From Ottelia alismoides (lineage: Eukaryota > Streptophyta > Magnoliopsida > Alismatales > Hydrocharitaceae), in contig JAZKJV010011400.1 of assembly GCA_037367405.1 (NCBI GenBank), positions 5,392,501 to 5,456,500 on the forward strand: a DNA stretch of 64,000 bases, in the 5' to 3' direction. The notes beneath the pieces were generated by a model. That model saw nothing but the letters and a program-made list of their open reading frames with translations, searched no databases and was not told the origin of the DNA. The translations under genes and the position numbers were made by a program. Position 1 is the first letter of the stretch. Every line of letters starts with the position of its first letter. Shown here piece after piece: positions 1 through 10,012 of this stretch.

Positions 1-3000
1 GAACTCTATACCATCCCCATAAATTTCGTACCCAGCGATATCTCACTATCGACTAACAGAGTCAGCGAAGATGCTGGCGAAGGTACCGTGGTCGGCACGT
101 TTAGTACATCGGACCGCAACACAGGAGATTCACATCGTTACATGCTCGTCAGTGGAGAAGGTAGTTCCGACAACTCGCATTTTGCAGTTGTAGGTAATGT
201 TTTGAAGACAAGTTCTGCCTTTGCCCTCGACGGCACCAATACTTATTCGATTCGCGTCCGAACGACTGACCAGGCGGGAAAGAGTTTCGAGAAGGTTATC
301 GCTATTGTTGTTGAAAATGCCGCTCCGCTGGTTGCTCAAGACTTGCCGGTTATAGCTGGCTATACTCTGACGACAGTATTTAATACAGGAACGTTTCGAG
401 ATATAGCTCAAGATACCGTAACGCTCTCTGTCAGCTTGGGCACAATCGTCAGGACAGCAAATGGAACGTGGAGCTGGTCATATCTACCGACGACGGCTCT
501 CTTTAATCAAACGGTAACCGTCACGGCCACCGACGAAGATGGTGGCTCGGCGAGCACTGTCTTCGTAGTTACTGCGCTCAAAGCAGTGGCTATTGACCTA
601 CCGGATGCAACTAGCAACGACATTTTGATTCGTCGCGATGCAGACCGCGTTCAAGTAATCGATCTTGTCCAATCCCAAGTATTGGTTTCAGAGTTGTTGG
701 CGGAAGTTGCCCTCATTCGTATTAAGGGTTCAGATTCACAAATCGACAAAATCGCGGTCGATTACGCGATTGGAGGCCTGTTTGCACTGCCAGAGGGCAT
801 CGAGTTGGACGGTCAAGGCAGTTCCCTAGACGAACTGAGAGTGACAGGTGCAGTCAACAGCACCGCTCGCTTCACCAGCCTCGCAATTCCAGCTGGTTTT
901 GGTCAGATTCTGTCTTCCGACGGTGTCCAATCAAACTCAGTCCGCTTCGGCTCGTTCGAGAGCCTGGTCTTCGACGGCTTGAAGACATTCAGCCCAATTG
1001 GGGAAATCGTAGTCGATTATCGGAAAATGGCGATCGATGCGGAGGAGCCAGTCGAGCTGAGCGAAGTGACACATTTGGCGGGCGGATCCGTCGCCTCTTC
1101 GAGCGGGTTTCAACTCGCAGCCGGTCGAGAAATCCGCGGCTGGGGCACCATCATTACATCGGCAACTCCCAGTGACCCTTTCAATAACCGGGGTGCACTG
1201 CTCGGCGAAAGTCCAATACTGCCGCTGATTGTCTCAGGATACTTGGACGGCGATGGGGCGCTTTCAAACGTACTTGTGCAAGCCATCTTGGATAGTGGCT
1301 CCAGTGTCGCTACCTCAGTGAGTTATGGAAACGTGGCCTATCGTGGACGCCTGGTCGTCGAACTGGGCGGTACACTCGCGGGCAGCATGTACGATCATTT
1401 CAATCACACTGGTACCGCCGACCTGGGAGGCGACTTGGAAGTAAAGCTCATCGGCGGCTTTCTGCCAGCTGTCTCGCAGAGATTTGAATTCATTCAAAGT
1501 TCCGACAGTGTCATTGGTTCGTTCTCAGACCTCCGCTTGCCAACTCCCCCAGGCAACGCGAATTGGTCCATTCAATACGACTCGCGCTCAGTCTCGCTCG
1601 AGCTAGTCGAATTGAATCTTGCGATCAGCCCGGGCTCCATGAGCGAGCAAGGTGGCGCCGTTACCGGTACGGTCTCACGCAGCAACACCGACATTAGCTT
1701 GCCGCTTATCGTAACGCTCAGCAGTAGTGACACAAGCGAAGCCACGGTGCCATCCTCGGTAACGATTCCGGCTGGCCAGGCATCGATCACATTTGTGATC
1801 ACGGCCGTAGACGATGCCCTGCTAGATGGTACGCAGCCCGTGGTGATAAGTGCTTCCGCGCAGGGCTACGCCTCGGTCAACCAATCCTTGGAAGTCACGG
1901 ACGCAGAATCGCTGGGGTTGAGCTTAAGCGGTTCTACCATGAGTGAGCAAGGTGGCACCGTTACCGGTACAGTCTCACGCAGTAACACGGACATTAGCTT
2001 GCCACTGACCGTAACGCTGAGCAGTAGTGACACGAGCGAAGCCACGGTGCCGTCCTCGGTGACGATTCCGGCTGGCCAGGCATCGATCACTTTTGCGATC
2101 ACGGCCGTGGACGATGCCCTGCTAGATGGTACGCAGCCCGTGGTGATAAGTGCTTCCGCGCAGGGCTACGCCTCGGTCAACCAATCCTTGGAAGTCACGG
2201 ATGCAGAATCGTTAGGCTTGAGCTTAAGCGGTTCCACAATGAGCGAGCAAGGTGGCACCGTTACCGGTACAGTCTCACGCAGTAACACGGACATTAGCTT
2301 GCCACTGACCGTAACGCTCAGCAGTAGTGACACGAGCGAAGCCACGGTGCCATCCTCGGTAACGATTCCCGCTGGCCAGGCATCGATCACATTTGTGATC
2401 ACGGCCGTGGACGATGCCCTGCTGGATGGTACGCAGCCCGTGGTGATAAGTGCTTCCGCGCAGGGCTATACTTCGGTTACCCGGTCGCTGGAAGTCACGG
2501 ACGCAGAATCGCTGGGGTTGACCTTAAGCGTTTCCAGCATGAGTGAGCAAGGTGGCACCGTTACCGGTACAGCCTCACGCAGCAACACGGACATTAGCTT
2601 GCCACTGACCGTAACGCTGAGCAGTAGTGACACGAGCGAAGCCACGGTGCCGTCCTCGGTGACGATTCCCGCTGGCCAGGCATCGATCACTTTTGCGATC
2701 ATGGCCGTAGACGATGCCCTGCTGGATGGTACGCAGTCGGTGGTGATAAGTGCTTCCGCACATGGCTATACTTCGGTTACCCGGTCGCTGGAAGTCACGG
2801 ACGCAGAATCGTTAGGGTTGAGCTTGAGCGGTTCCACTATGAGTGAGCAAGGTGGCACCGTTACCGGTACAGTCTCACGTAGTAACACCGACATTAGCTT
2901 GCCGCTTATCGTAACGCTCAGCAGTAGTGACACGAGCGAAGCCACGGTGCCGTCCTCGGTGACGATTCCCGCTGGCCAGGCATCGATCACTTTTGCGATC

Positions 3001-6000
3001 ACGGCCGTAGACGATGCCCTGCTGGATGGTACGCAGCCCGTGGTGATAAGTGCTTCCGCGCAGGGCTACGCCTCGGTCAACCAATCCTTGGAAGTCACGG
3101 ATGGAGAATCGTTAGGGTTGAGCTTAAGCGGTTCTACCATGAGTGAGCAAGGTGGCACCGTTACCGGTACAGTCTCACGCAGCAACACCGACATTAGCTT
3201 GCCGCTTATCGTAACGCTCAGCAGTAGTGACACAAGCGAAGCCACGGTGCCGTCCTCGGTGACGATTCCCGCTGGCCAGGCATCGATCACTTTTGCGATC
3301 ACGGCCGTAGACGATGCCCTGCTGGATGGTGCGAAGTCGGTTGTGATAAGTGCTTCCGCGCAGGGCTATACTTCGGTTACCCGTTCGCTGGAAATCACGG
3401 ATGCAGAATCGCTGGGGTTGACCTTAAACGTTTCCAGCATGAGCGAGCAAGGTGGCACCGTTACCGGTACAGTCTCACGCAGTAATACGGACATTAGCTT
3501 GCCACTGACCGTAACGCTGAGCAGTAGTGACACGAGCGAAGCCACGGTGCCATCCTCGGTAACGATTCCGGCTGGCCAGGCATCGATCACATTTGCGATC
3601 ACGGCCGTAGACGATGCCCTGCTGGATGGTGCGAAGTCGGTTGTGATAAGTGCTTCCGCGCAGGGCTATGCTTCGGTTACCCGGTCGCTGGAAGTCACGG
3701 ACGCAGAATCGCTGGGGTTGAGCTTGAGCGGTTCCAGCATGAGTGAGCAAGGTGGCACCGTTACCGGTACGGTCTCACGTAGTAACACCGACATTAGCTT
3801 GCCGCTTATCGTAACGCTCAGCAGTAGTGATACGAGCGAAGCCACGGTGCCATCCTCGGTAACGATTCCGGCTGGCCAGGCATCGATCACTTTTGCGATC
3901 ACGGCCGTGGACGATGCCCTGCTGGATGGTACGCAGTCGGTGGTGATAAGTGCTTCCGCGCAGGGCTACGTCTCGGTCAACCAATCCTTGGAAGTCACGG
4001 ACGCAGAATCGTTAGGGTTGAGCTTAAGCGGTTCTACCATGAGTGAGCAAGGTGGCACCGTTACCGGTACAGTCTCACGCAGTAACACGGACATTAGCTT
4101 GCCACTGACCGTAACGCTCAGCAGTAGTGACACAAGCGAAGCCACGGTGCCGTCCTCGGTAACGATTCCGGCTGGCCAGGCATCAATCACTTTTGCGATC
4201 ACGGCCGTGGACGATGCCCTGCTGGATGGTACGCAGCCCGTGGTGACAAGTGCTTCCGCGCAGGGCTACGCCTCGGTCAACCAATCCTTGGAAGTCACGG
4301 ATGCAGAATCGCTGGGGTTGACCTTAAGCGTTTCCAGCATGAGTGAGCAAGGTGGCACCGTTACCGGTACAGTCTCACGTAGTAACACCGACATTGGCTT
4401 GCCACTGACCGTAACGCTGAGCAGTAGTGATACGAGCGAAGCCACGGTGCCATCCTCGGTGACGATTCCGGCTGGCCAGGCATCGATCACTTTTGCGATC
4501 ACGGCCGTGGACGATGCCCTGCTGGATGGTACGCAGTCGGTGGTGATAAGTGCTTCCGCGCAGGGCTACGTCTCGGTCAACCAATCCTTGGAAGTCACGG
4601 ACGCAGAATCGTTAGGGTTGAGCTTAAGCGGTTCTACCATGAGTGAGCAAGGTGGCACCGTTACCGGTACAGTCTCACGCAGTAACACGGACATTAGCTT
4701 GCCACTGACCGTAACGCTCAGCAGTAGTGACACAAGCGAAGCCACGGTGCCGTCCTCGGTAACGATTCCCGCTGGGCAGGCATCGATCACTTTTGCGATC
4801 ACGGCCGTGGATGATACCCTGCTGGATGGTACGCAGTCGGCCGTGATAAGTGCTTCCGCACAGGGCTATACTTCGGTTACCCGGTCGCTGGAAGTCACGG
4901 ACGCAGAATCGTTAGTGTTGAGCTTAAGCGGTTCCACTATGAGCGAGCAAGGTGGCACCGTTACCGGTACAGTCGCACGCAGCAACACCGACATTAGCTT
5001 GCCGCTTATCGTAACGCTCAGCAGTAGTGACACGAGCGAAGCCACGGTGCCGTCCTCGGTAACGATTCCCGCTGGCCAGGCATTGATCACTTTTGCGATC
5101 ACGGCCGTGGACGATGCCCTGCTGGATGGTACGCAGCCCGTGGTGACAAGTGCTTCCGCGCAGGGCTACGCCTCGGTCAACCAATCCTTGGAAGTCACGG
5201 ACGCAGAATCGCTGGGGTTGAGCTTAAGCGGTTCTACCATGAGTGAGCAAGGTGGCACCGTTACCGGTACAGTCTCACGCAGTAACACGGACATTAGCTT
5301 GCCACTGACCGTAACGCTGAGCAGTAGTGACACGAGCGAAGCCACGGTGCCGTCCTCGGTGACGATTCCGGCTGGCCAGGCATCGATCACTTTTGCGATC
5401 ACGGCCGTGGACGATGCCCTGCTAGATGGTACGCAGCCCGTGGTGATAAGTGCTTCCGCGCAGGGCTACGCCTCGGTCAACCAATCCTTGGAAGTCACGG
5501 ATGCAGAATCGTTAGGCTTGAGCTTAAGCGGTTCCACAATGAGCGAGCAAGGTGGCACCGTTACCGGTACAGTCTCACGCAGTAACACGGACATTAGCTT
5601 GCCACTGACCGTAACGCTCAGCAGTAGTGACACGAGCGAAGCCACGGTGCCATCCTCGGTAACGATTCCCGCTGGCCAGGCATCGATCACATTTGTGATC
5701 ACGGCCGTGGACGATGCCCTGCTGGATGGTACGCAGGTGATTGTGGTTTCCGCAAATGCGACTGGTTATCAATCGACATCGAGCAATCTAGATGTAGTTG
5801 ATAATGATCGTCTATTCCCCTGGCAGAATCCCAGGAATCCGCACGATGTGAATGCGGATGGATTTGTCACGCCTATTGATGCTTTGCTGGTTATCAATGG
5901 CATCAATCGGGGATTTCGCTTGCCCCCAGAACTGCCTATACCGTTTGATCCTGTAGAGTACTTGGATGTCAACGGCGACGCAGCTTTGTCAGCCATAGAT

Positions 6001-6132
6001 GCCTTGCTGGTCATTAATGCACTGAATAATCCGGAAGGTGAACGCGCAGATAATAGTCGTGACCAATTCTGTTCAATGTTAGTGTTTGCATTTGCGCCAG
6101 ACAGCGAAGAGATCAAGCGAATGAAGCAGTGA
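1..6132 (+). CDS. Large repetitive secreted protein with dockerin pair (5' end outside window)
   Basis: The reading frame is open from base 1, so the gene enters from the left and its start is not seen; the GTG at 88 is only an internal codon. The visible ~2040 residues begin with a cadherin-like domain (a V-S-E-D-A-G-E-G-T-V-V-G pattern, ending in a Y-S-I-R-V-R-T-T-D strand). A stretch with autotransporter-like beta-helix character follows (about 590-1610). Fourteen ~100-residue Calx-beta/Ig-like repeats cover 1618-5817. The C-terminus has two dockerin type I EF-hand segments, DVNADGFVTPIDALLVING and DVNGDAALSAIDALLVINA, then a short tail. Such proteins are exported and surface-associated in planctomycetes; dockerins bind Ca2+ and cohesin partners. 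The specific ligand is unknown. The gene converges with the flotillin gene 85 bp away. Confidence 0.88.
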   Translation, partial: ELYTIPINFVPSDISLSTNRVSEDAGEGTVVGTFSTSDRNTGDSHRYMLVSGEGSSDNSHFAVVGNVLKTSSAFALDGTNTYSIRVRTTDQAGKSFEKVIAIVVENAAPLVAQDLPVIAGYTLTTVFNTGTFRDIAQDTVTLSVSLGTIVRTANGTWSWSYLPTTALFNQTVTVTATDEDGGSASTVFVVTALKAVAIDLPDATSNDILIRRDADRVQVIDLVQSQVLVSELLAEVALIRIKGSDSQIDKIAVDYAIGGLFALPEGIELDGQGSSLDELRVTGAVNSTARFTSLAIPAGFGQILSSDGVQSNSVRFGSFESLVFDGLKTFSPIGEIVVDYRKMAIDAEEPVELSEVTHLAGGSVASSSGFQLAAGREIRGWGTIITSATPSDPFNNRGALLGESPILPLIVSGYLDGDGALSNVLVQAILDSGSSVATSVSYGNVAYRGRLVVELGGTLAGSMYDHFNHTGTADLGGDLEVKLIGGFLPAVSQRFEFIQSSDSVIGSFSDLRLPTPPGNANWSIQYDSRSVSLELVELNLAISPGSMSEQGGAVTGTVSRSNTDISLPLIVTLSSSDTSEATVPSSVTIPAGQASITFVITAVDDALLDGTQPVVISASAQGYASVNQSLEVTDAESLGLSLSGSTMSEQGGTVTGTVSRSNTDISLPLTVTLSSSDTSEATVPSSVTIPAGQASITFAITAVDDALLDGTQPVVISASAQGYASVNQSLEVTDAESLGLSLSGSTMSEQGGTVTGTVSRSNTDISLPLTVTLSSSDTSEATVPSSVTIPAGQASITFVITAVDDALLDGTQPVVISASAQGYTSVTRSLEVTDAESLGLTLSVSSMSEQGGTVTGTASRSNTDISLPLTVTLSSSDTSEATVPSSVTIPAGQASITFAIMAVDDALLDGTQSVVISASAHGYTSVTRSLEVTDAESLGLSLSGSTMSEQGGTVTGTVSRSNTDISLPLIVTLSSSDTSEATVPSSVTIPAGQASITFAITAVDDALLDGTQPVVISASAQGYASVNQSLEVTDGESLGLSLSGSTMSEQGGTVTGTVSRSNTDISLPLIVTLSSSDTSEATVPSSVTIPAGQASITFAITAVDDALLDGAKSVVISASAQGYTSVTRSLEITDAESLGLTLNVSSMSEQGGTVTGTVSRSNTDISLPLTVTLSSSDTSEATVPSSVTIPAGQASITFAITAVDDALLDGAKSVVISASAQGYASVTRSLEVTDAESLGLSLSGSSMSEQGGTVTGTVSRSNTDISLPLIVTLSSSDTSEATVPSSVTIPAGQASITFAITAVDDALLDGTQSVVISASAQGYVSVNQSLEVTDAESLGLSLSGSTMSEQGGTVTGTVSRSNTDISLPLTVTLSSSDTSEATVPSSVTIPAGQASITFAITAVDDALLDGTQPVVTSASAQGYASVNQSLEVTDAESLGLTLSVSSMSEQGGTVTGTVSRSNTDIGLPLTVTLSSSDTSEATVPSSVTIPAGQASITFAITAVDDALLDGTQSVVISASAQGYVSVNQSLEVTDAESLGLSLSGSTMSEQGGTVTGTVSRSNTDISLPLTVTLSSSDTSEATVPSSVTIPAGQASITFAITAVDDTLLDGTQSAVISASAQGYTSVTRSLEVTDAESLVLSLSGSTMSEQGGTVTGTVARSNTDISLPLIVTLSSSDTSEATVPSSVTIPAGQALITFAITAVDDALLDGTQPVVTSASAQGYASVNQSLEVTDAESLGLSLSGSTMSEQGGTVTGTVSRSNTDISLPLTVTLSSSDTSEATVPSSVTIPAGQASITFAITAVDDALLDGTQPVVISASAQGYASVNQSLEVTDAESLGLSLSGSTMSEQGGTVTGTVSRSNTDISLPLTVTLSSSDTSEATVPSSVTIPAGQASITFVITAVDDALLDGTQVIVVSANATGYQSTSSNLDVVDNDRLFPWQNPRNPHDVNADGFVTPIDALLVINGINRGFRLPPELPIPFDPVEYLDVNGDAALSAIDALLVINALNNPEGERADNSRDQFCSMLVFAFAPDSEEIKRMKQ
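1618..5817 (+). repeat. 14 tandem 300-bp coding repeats
   Basis: The codon for M in the MSEQGG motif recurs at 1639, 1939, 2239 and so on to 5539, giving exactly 14 units of 300 bp with no length change. Each unit encodes one Calx-beta/Ig-like domain with conserved TVTGTVSRSNTDISLPL and SVTIPAGQASITF segments. Units differ by scattered substitutions. Some blocks are identical over long stretches: 1848-2436 equals 5148-5736, and 3862-4169 equals 4462-4769. This points to recent homogenisation or block duplication. The 14th unit loses the consensus after about 5736 and runs into the dockerin region. Confidence 0.95.
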
Positions 6133-6217
6133 ATCGGTTCGCAGCTTGCGCCGGGGCGGATTGCAGGGTGTTAAAACTTCATTTTCTTGTGGCTAGACCT
6201 TCATTGTTCAGCCTGCT

Positions 6218-8398
6218 TTATCCGTCTACCTTGGGTGTTAGACGTTCGATAGCTTCCTTGCTGACTGCTTCTGCTACTTGAGCCAAGGCGGTCATGTCGG
6301 GATCTGGTTGGGTGAGGGAGGATGCCATGGTGAAGCCAGATTTTTCTGCAGTCAGCAGTTGCACCAGGGTTCCAAGTAAACCGAGTTCGGGGGCGTTGCC
6401 CGATTCGTTGGTAGCCCCACTGACAAACAACCGCTCAGGAACCAGTGGTTGTTGGCTGGCTGCGAATCGACTGGCGACTTCTTGCAAGGTGTACAGGCGC
6501 GGGTCGCCCAGCGATGCGATCTTGCGCATCAGTACGATCGCTTCTGAGAGACCGATCTGCATGATCTTTTGGCTTTCGCCTTGACCGGCCAGCACACGCT
6601 GGCGACTGTCGGCTTCGGCTAGCAGAATGTTCTGCTGGGCTTCGCGGCGCGAACTTTCCAGTCTGGCATCCGCTACGACAATGGCTTCTTGCGACTTCTT
6701 CCGCGCCCGAACCAAGTCCGCTTCGCCTTGATTCTCCGCGATGCGTACTTGTACTTCCGCATTGGTCAGGGTTGTTTGCATCTGCGCGCACGCCTCCGCC
6801 GCCTTGTACTCTTTCTCTTTTTCCGCCGCCAGTTTGCGACGTTCGAAAGTCTCCAATTGTTCGCTGGAGAGCTGACGCTGACGCAGTTGTTCGAGCAAGG
6901 TTTCGATCTTTTCATCACCCGGCCCACTCGACGGCTTGCCGATCAAGACGTCGATGCACTCGATGTCAAACGCCCGGAATTTGTTTCGCAGCTCAACGCG
7001 CGCCTCAGCCTGGATACGGTCGCGTTCATGCAACAACTCCAGCATTGTCTTGGCGTGGGCCACGTCGCGAAAGAAGGCGCTCAGCATGGGATCGATGGTT
7101 TGGGTTATCAGCTTTTTTACATCGCCAAAACGCTGAATCACGCTCGGAGCGCGCTCGTAGTCGATATGAACGACCACGCTCAGCGGCAGCAGCGGTTCAT
7201 AGGCATCTTTGGTCACCAGGTCGATCGAGCGCAGACTTTCGTCATATTTGTGCGACTCCGAACGGCCGGTGATCCAGTGCAAGACGAAGTTTGTAGTGGG
7301 CACGAGAATGATGTTGCCCGCGTAGCGATTAAAAGCATATTTGCCAGGACCCAGCGCCCGCTCCCATACGCCTTTTTCGCCACAGGCCACTTGCTCGCCA
7401 TGGCGGAACTCTTTGCCCGACACGTCGCTGCCATGTTTGCCAACGTAACTGACTACCACGCCCACATATCCAATCGGTACGACGGTCTTGGCAATCAGTT
7501 CCACGCTGGCGAACCAGCGGTTCAGAAAGTAAGTACCATCGGTTAAGACTTGATACTGGCGACCTCGCCGACCGCCAGAAGTGAGAAACGCTTCGGGGTC
7601 TTGAAAGTGATTGTGCATGCTGGTGTCGCTGGCATCAGTGCCAACCGACGGTGCGATGATCTCGTCGGCTGGCAAGGATGGACCGTCGTGAATGGTTACG
7701 ATGCCCAAGGTATCGACCGATGACGGCTGGTCGGAAGAGACAGTGTTTTCGACACTCATCGGTTTGCCGACCACAACCGGCGCAAAGCCGCCCTGCTCTT
7801 GGAGGTCCTTGCGAAAGAGTTCGACGGTGGCAATCTCTTGACGCGTTTGTATAGCCGGCAAGCCAAATATGCGCTCATCAGTCAGCACCACAAAGAGTGC
7901 CGGGTTAATCGCATAGACTCCTTCGCGCAGTATGGCTCGCTGTCGGCCGCGTTGGCCAACTTTACAATTCACCGAACCCGGCTGATCACCTGCCAGGAAA
8001 GCTGCGGCGTCCTGAAAGGAGTTGCACGGGACATCGCGACCGAGCGCTTGATTGGCTGAAAGTGGCTGGCCATCTCGCGCGTATACGTAGCCGATCTTGC
8101 CTTGCGAGATCGTTACCAGGGGAACTTGATGAATCGTGTATTGCCACCGCCAATATCCCAGATGAATACCGCCTCTGAGCAAATCGGCTTGGAAACCAGC
8201 CTCACCATTGAGTGCAATGATGTGACCAGCTTCAACGGATCCTGAACCAGACCATAACTTCTCGACTACGCCGGCCGAGTTGTTGGGGATGTGCCTTACG
8301 CAGCACCATATCCCGAGTAGGCTCAGTAAGACAATGACTGCCAACACAATCCAGAGAGAACTAAGCTGCGCTAACAACAGACCCTTGACCAAGAACAC
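6218..8398 (-). CDS. Flotillin-like SPFH/band 7 membrane protein
   Basis: A 726-residue protein beginning at a GTG (complement of 8396-8398); the next upstream in-frame triplet series reaches a TAG, so no longer start exists. A single hydrophobic segment lies at about residues 10-33, followed by long beta-rich segments and an SPFH/band 7 core at roughly 310-490. A charged, Ala/Glu/Gln/Arg-rich coiled coil follows at about 500-640, with the A-E-A-D-S-R-Q and A-G-Q-G-E-S-Q-K patterns typical of flotillins. The family scaffolds membrane microdomains as oligomers. The N-terminal half is longer than in a classical flotillin and appears to contain a duplicated 'G-R-x-G-R-Q' linker region. It stands alone; its 3' end converges with the large repeat protein gene. 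Confidence 0.82.
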   Translation of the reverse strand: MFLVKGLLLAQLSSLWIVLAVIVLLSLLGIWCCVRHIPNNSAGVVEKLWSGSGSVEAGHIIALNGEAGFQADLLRGGIHLGYWRWQYTIHQVPLVTISQGKIGYVYARDGQPLSANQALGRDVPCNSFQDAAAFLAGDQPGSVNCKVGQRGRQRAILREGVYAINPALFVVLTDERIFGLPAIQTRQEIATVELFRKDLQEQGGFAPVVVGKPMSVENTVSSDQPSSVDTLGIVTIHDGPSLPADEIIAPSVGTDASDTSMHNHFQDPEAFLTSGGRRGRQYQVLTDGTYFLNRWFASVELIAKTVVPIGYVGVVVSYVGKHGSDVSGKEFRHGEQVACGEKGVWERALGPGKYAFNRYAGNIILVPTTNFVLHWITGRSESHKYDESLRSIDLVTKDAYEPLLPLSVVVHIDYERAPSVIQRFGDVKKLITQTIDPMLSAFFRDVAHAKTMLELLHERDRIQAEARVELRNKFRAFDIECIDVLIGKPSSGPGDEKIETLLEQLRQRQLSSEQLETFERRKLAAEKEKEYKAAEACAQMQTTLTNAEVQVRIAENQGEADLVRARKKSQEAIVVADARLESSRREAQQNILLAEADSRQRVLAGQGESQKIMQIGLSEAIVLMRKIASLGDPRLYTLQEVASRFAASQQPLVPERLFVSGATNESGNAPELGLLGTLVQLLTAEKSGFTMASSLTQPDPDMTALAQVAEAVSKEAIERLTPKVDG

Positions 8399-9124
8399 TT
8401 CAGGTACCTACAAACTTTCCGCTCGCATCGGCAGTGCGCCTGCGCATCATCCGGTTTGGCCAGCGGATCGCCTGCATCTCCAGCTACGAAGATCCCATGA
8501 CGTACCGATCAGCCGGTAGGTAGGGTTTCGGCGAGAGACCGCGTAAGATTCGCTGAACGCTGAAACAGTTCAGCTAAAAAGAAATATGACCGCTTGGACG
8601 TGCATAGCCATGCGAACTGAATAATCAACGCCTAGCACGTTCCGGGAACTGCTTTCCATGGCTACCAGACCATCTGATAACCGGCTGACGAGGTTAGCTG
8701 TCGGGCTAGGACGGAATTACCCCGGTGCTGCGGGAGCACCTAAGCCCCGAAGTGCGCAGAGAATAACCTCTACACACAATTGTGGTTCCCCCGTTCGCTG
8801 GTGCTCTTGACAATTATCATGGATAATCTCGCCAAAAGTCCCGCGATTAAGCGGCGTTACATCGTTGAGTATAGCCTTTATAGAATTCACGTAAAGCCTA
8901 AACGGTTACAAGTTAGGTCAGCCGAGTAAACATGCAACTCGTAGTGGCTGTCGCTCCCATCGCAGTGTCTGTTCGACATCTGACCACCAGTCGCCGAGTA
9001 CTCACCGATTTCTCCTTGTTGTCATTTTATTGACGTTTGCGTAACCTTACCGAAATGACTTACGAAACCGAGTTCAAGCTACGCAAATCCATTTCCGCCC
9101 CAGCCTACGTCAGGACTTCAGAAA
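8399..9124. other. 726-bp intergenic region, no gene recognised
   Basis: This lies between the divergent flotillin and AbfB-like genes. I see no convincing coding frame, tRNA or known riboswitch. Visible structure: a hairpin GCTGAA-ACAG-TTCAGC at 8559-8574, a hairpin GGTGCT-GCGGG-AGCACC at 8724-8740, and a perfect inverted repeat ATTATC-ATG-GATAAT at 8813-8827 abutting a TTGACA at 8807-8812. It should hold the promoters of both flanking genes. Confidence 0.5.
8807..8827 (+). promoter_or_regulatory. Possible operator: TTGACA joined to ATTATC-ATG-GATAAT inverted repeat
   Basis: A consensus-like -35 hexamer TTGACA (8807-8812) is immediately followed by a 15-bp perfect inverted repeat (8813-8827). 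An AT-rich palindrome overlapping a -35 box is the layout of a repressor site. No matching -10 at 16-18 bp is clear, and the nearest plus-strand start (9125) is about 300 bp downstream. The call rests only on sequence symmetry. Confidence 0.25.
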
Positions 9125-10012
9125 ATGCGAGCCAGATCGTTTAACAGTATTCTCATTAAACCAGAGATCCTTTTCTGCGTATTGGCCAGTTTTCTGTCTG
9201 CTTTCTGCCCAGTGCCCGCAACTGCGCAAAGCCTCAATGAGCAAAAGGAAGCATATCGAGAGTATGTGGCGGTAGCCAAACAAACTCTACTTGATGTCTA
9301 TATTGACCAAATTGCCAAAAAAGTAGCCAAGGGTGATTTGGCCGGTGCCGGCCAGTTAACAGAATGGAAGACGCACTTTGAGAATCGTAACGTCCTCGGT
9401 GGATACGAAGATGCGTTTGCGAAAGAATTTCGAGACTATGGCGCTGCGATCAAGAAGGCGTCCGATGACCTCAGGGCTGCTTACTTGTCAGAGGTTGATC
9501 GGCTGAAAGCGGCCAATAAATCCACTGAGGCAAGCGACCTGTTGACCGAACTCAATGAGCAAAGGCTTCTCGGGGACTTGGTCTCCCTGCAACAATTCCG
9601 TGCTAAAGGATTTCTGAAGCACTTCGCACTCGATTGCTACGGCTGCGAGCCCGTCAATAACGGTGAAAAAATGAATGCGACATTTGAGTTCACCTCGGGC
9701 CTTAGCGAGTCTGTGCATACGTCCATTCGAGCAGTCAACTGGCCAGACTCTTACATAGACCACTTCGGTTTTCGAATCAAGTTGACTCAGTTGCGTGACG
9801 ACCTTGGCTGGAAAATGCATGCAACTTGGCTTCAGAAACCAGGCTTGGCTGACGCGAAGAATGCGGTCTCTTTTGAGTCGGTGTCACATCCAGGTCGATA
9901 CATTCGGATCCGTCCTAACGGCGAGGCTTGGCTCGATCGGTTCGAAGAAACGCATGCCTTCCGAGCAAGTGCGACCTTCTACGTCAAGAAACCACTCTTC
10001 AAGATGTGGTGA
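9125..10012 (+). CDS. Secreted protein with C-terminal AbfB-like beta-trefoil segment
   Basis: A 295-residue protein from an ATG with an AGGA-type ribosome site about 10 nt upstream. The N-terminus has a long n-region, then a hydrophobic stretch and an A-T-A-Q signal-peptidase site near residue 35. Residues 36-165 are helical and charged (lysine/glutamate rich, coiled-coil like). The C-terminus (about 250-290) has a pattern VSFESVSHPGRYIR..LDRF....FRASATFYV that matches the AbfB arabinose-binding/beta-trefoil signature (SF.S...PGRY.R....L......F...ATF.V). It probably binds carbohydrate or another ligand outside the cell. The helical N-terminal part is not recognised, and no glycosidase domain is present. 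Confidence 0.75.
   Translation: MRARSFNSILIKPEILFCVLASFLSAFCPVPATAQSLNEQKEAYREYVAVAKQTLLDVYIDQIAKKVAKGDLAGAGQLTEWKTHFENRNVLGGYEDAFAKEFRDYGAAIKKASDDLRAAYLSEVDRLKAANKSTEASDLLTELNEQRLLGDLVSLQQFRAKGFLKHFALDCYGCEPVNNGEKMNATFEFTSGLSESVHTSIRAVNWPDSYIDHFGFRIKLTQLRDDLGWKMHATWLQKPGLADAKNAVSFESVSHPGRYIRIRPNGEAWLDRFEETHAFRASATFYVKKPLFKMW

Noticed and set aside
1572..5772. Repeated minus-strand frames of about 78 codons across the 300-bp array
   Set aside because: They mirror the period of the plus-strand coding repeats and carry no independent signal.
6689..7546. Plus-strand frame of about 285 codons opposite the flotillin-like gene
   Set aside because: It is antisense to a well-supported coding region and shows no recognisable domain.
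8711..8760. Faint resemblance to the 16S rRNA 515-region on the minus strand
   Set aside because: Only short matches around GGTAAT; no flanking rRNA sequence, so treated as chance.
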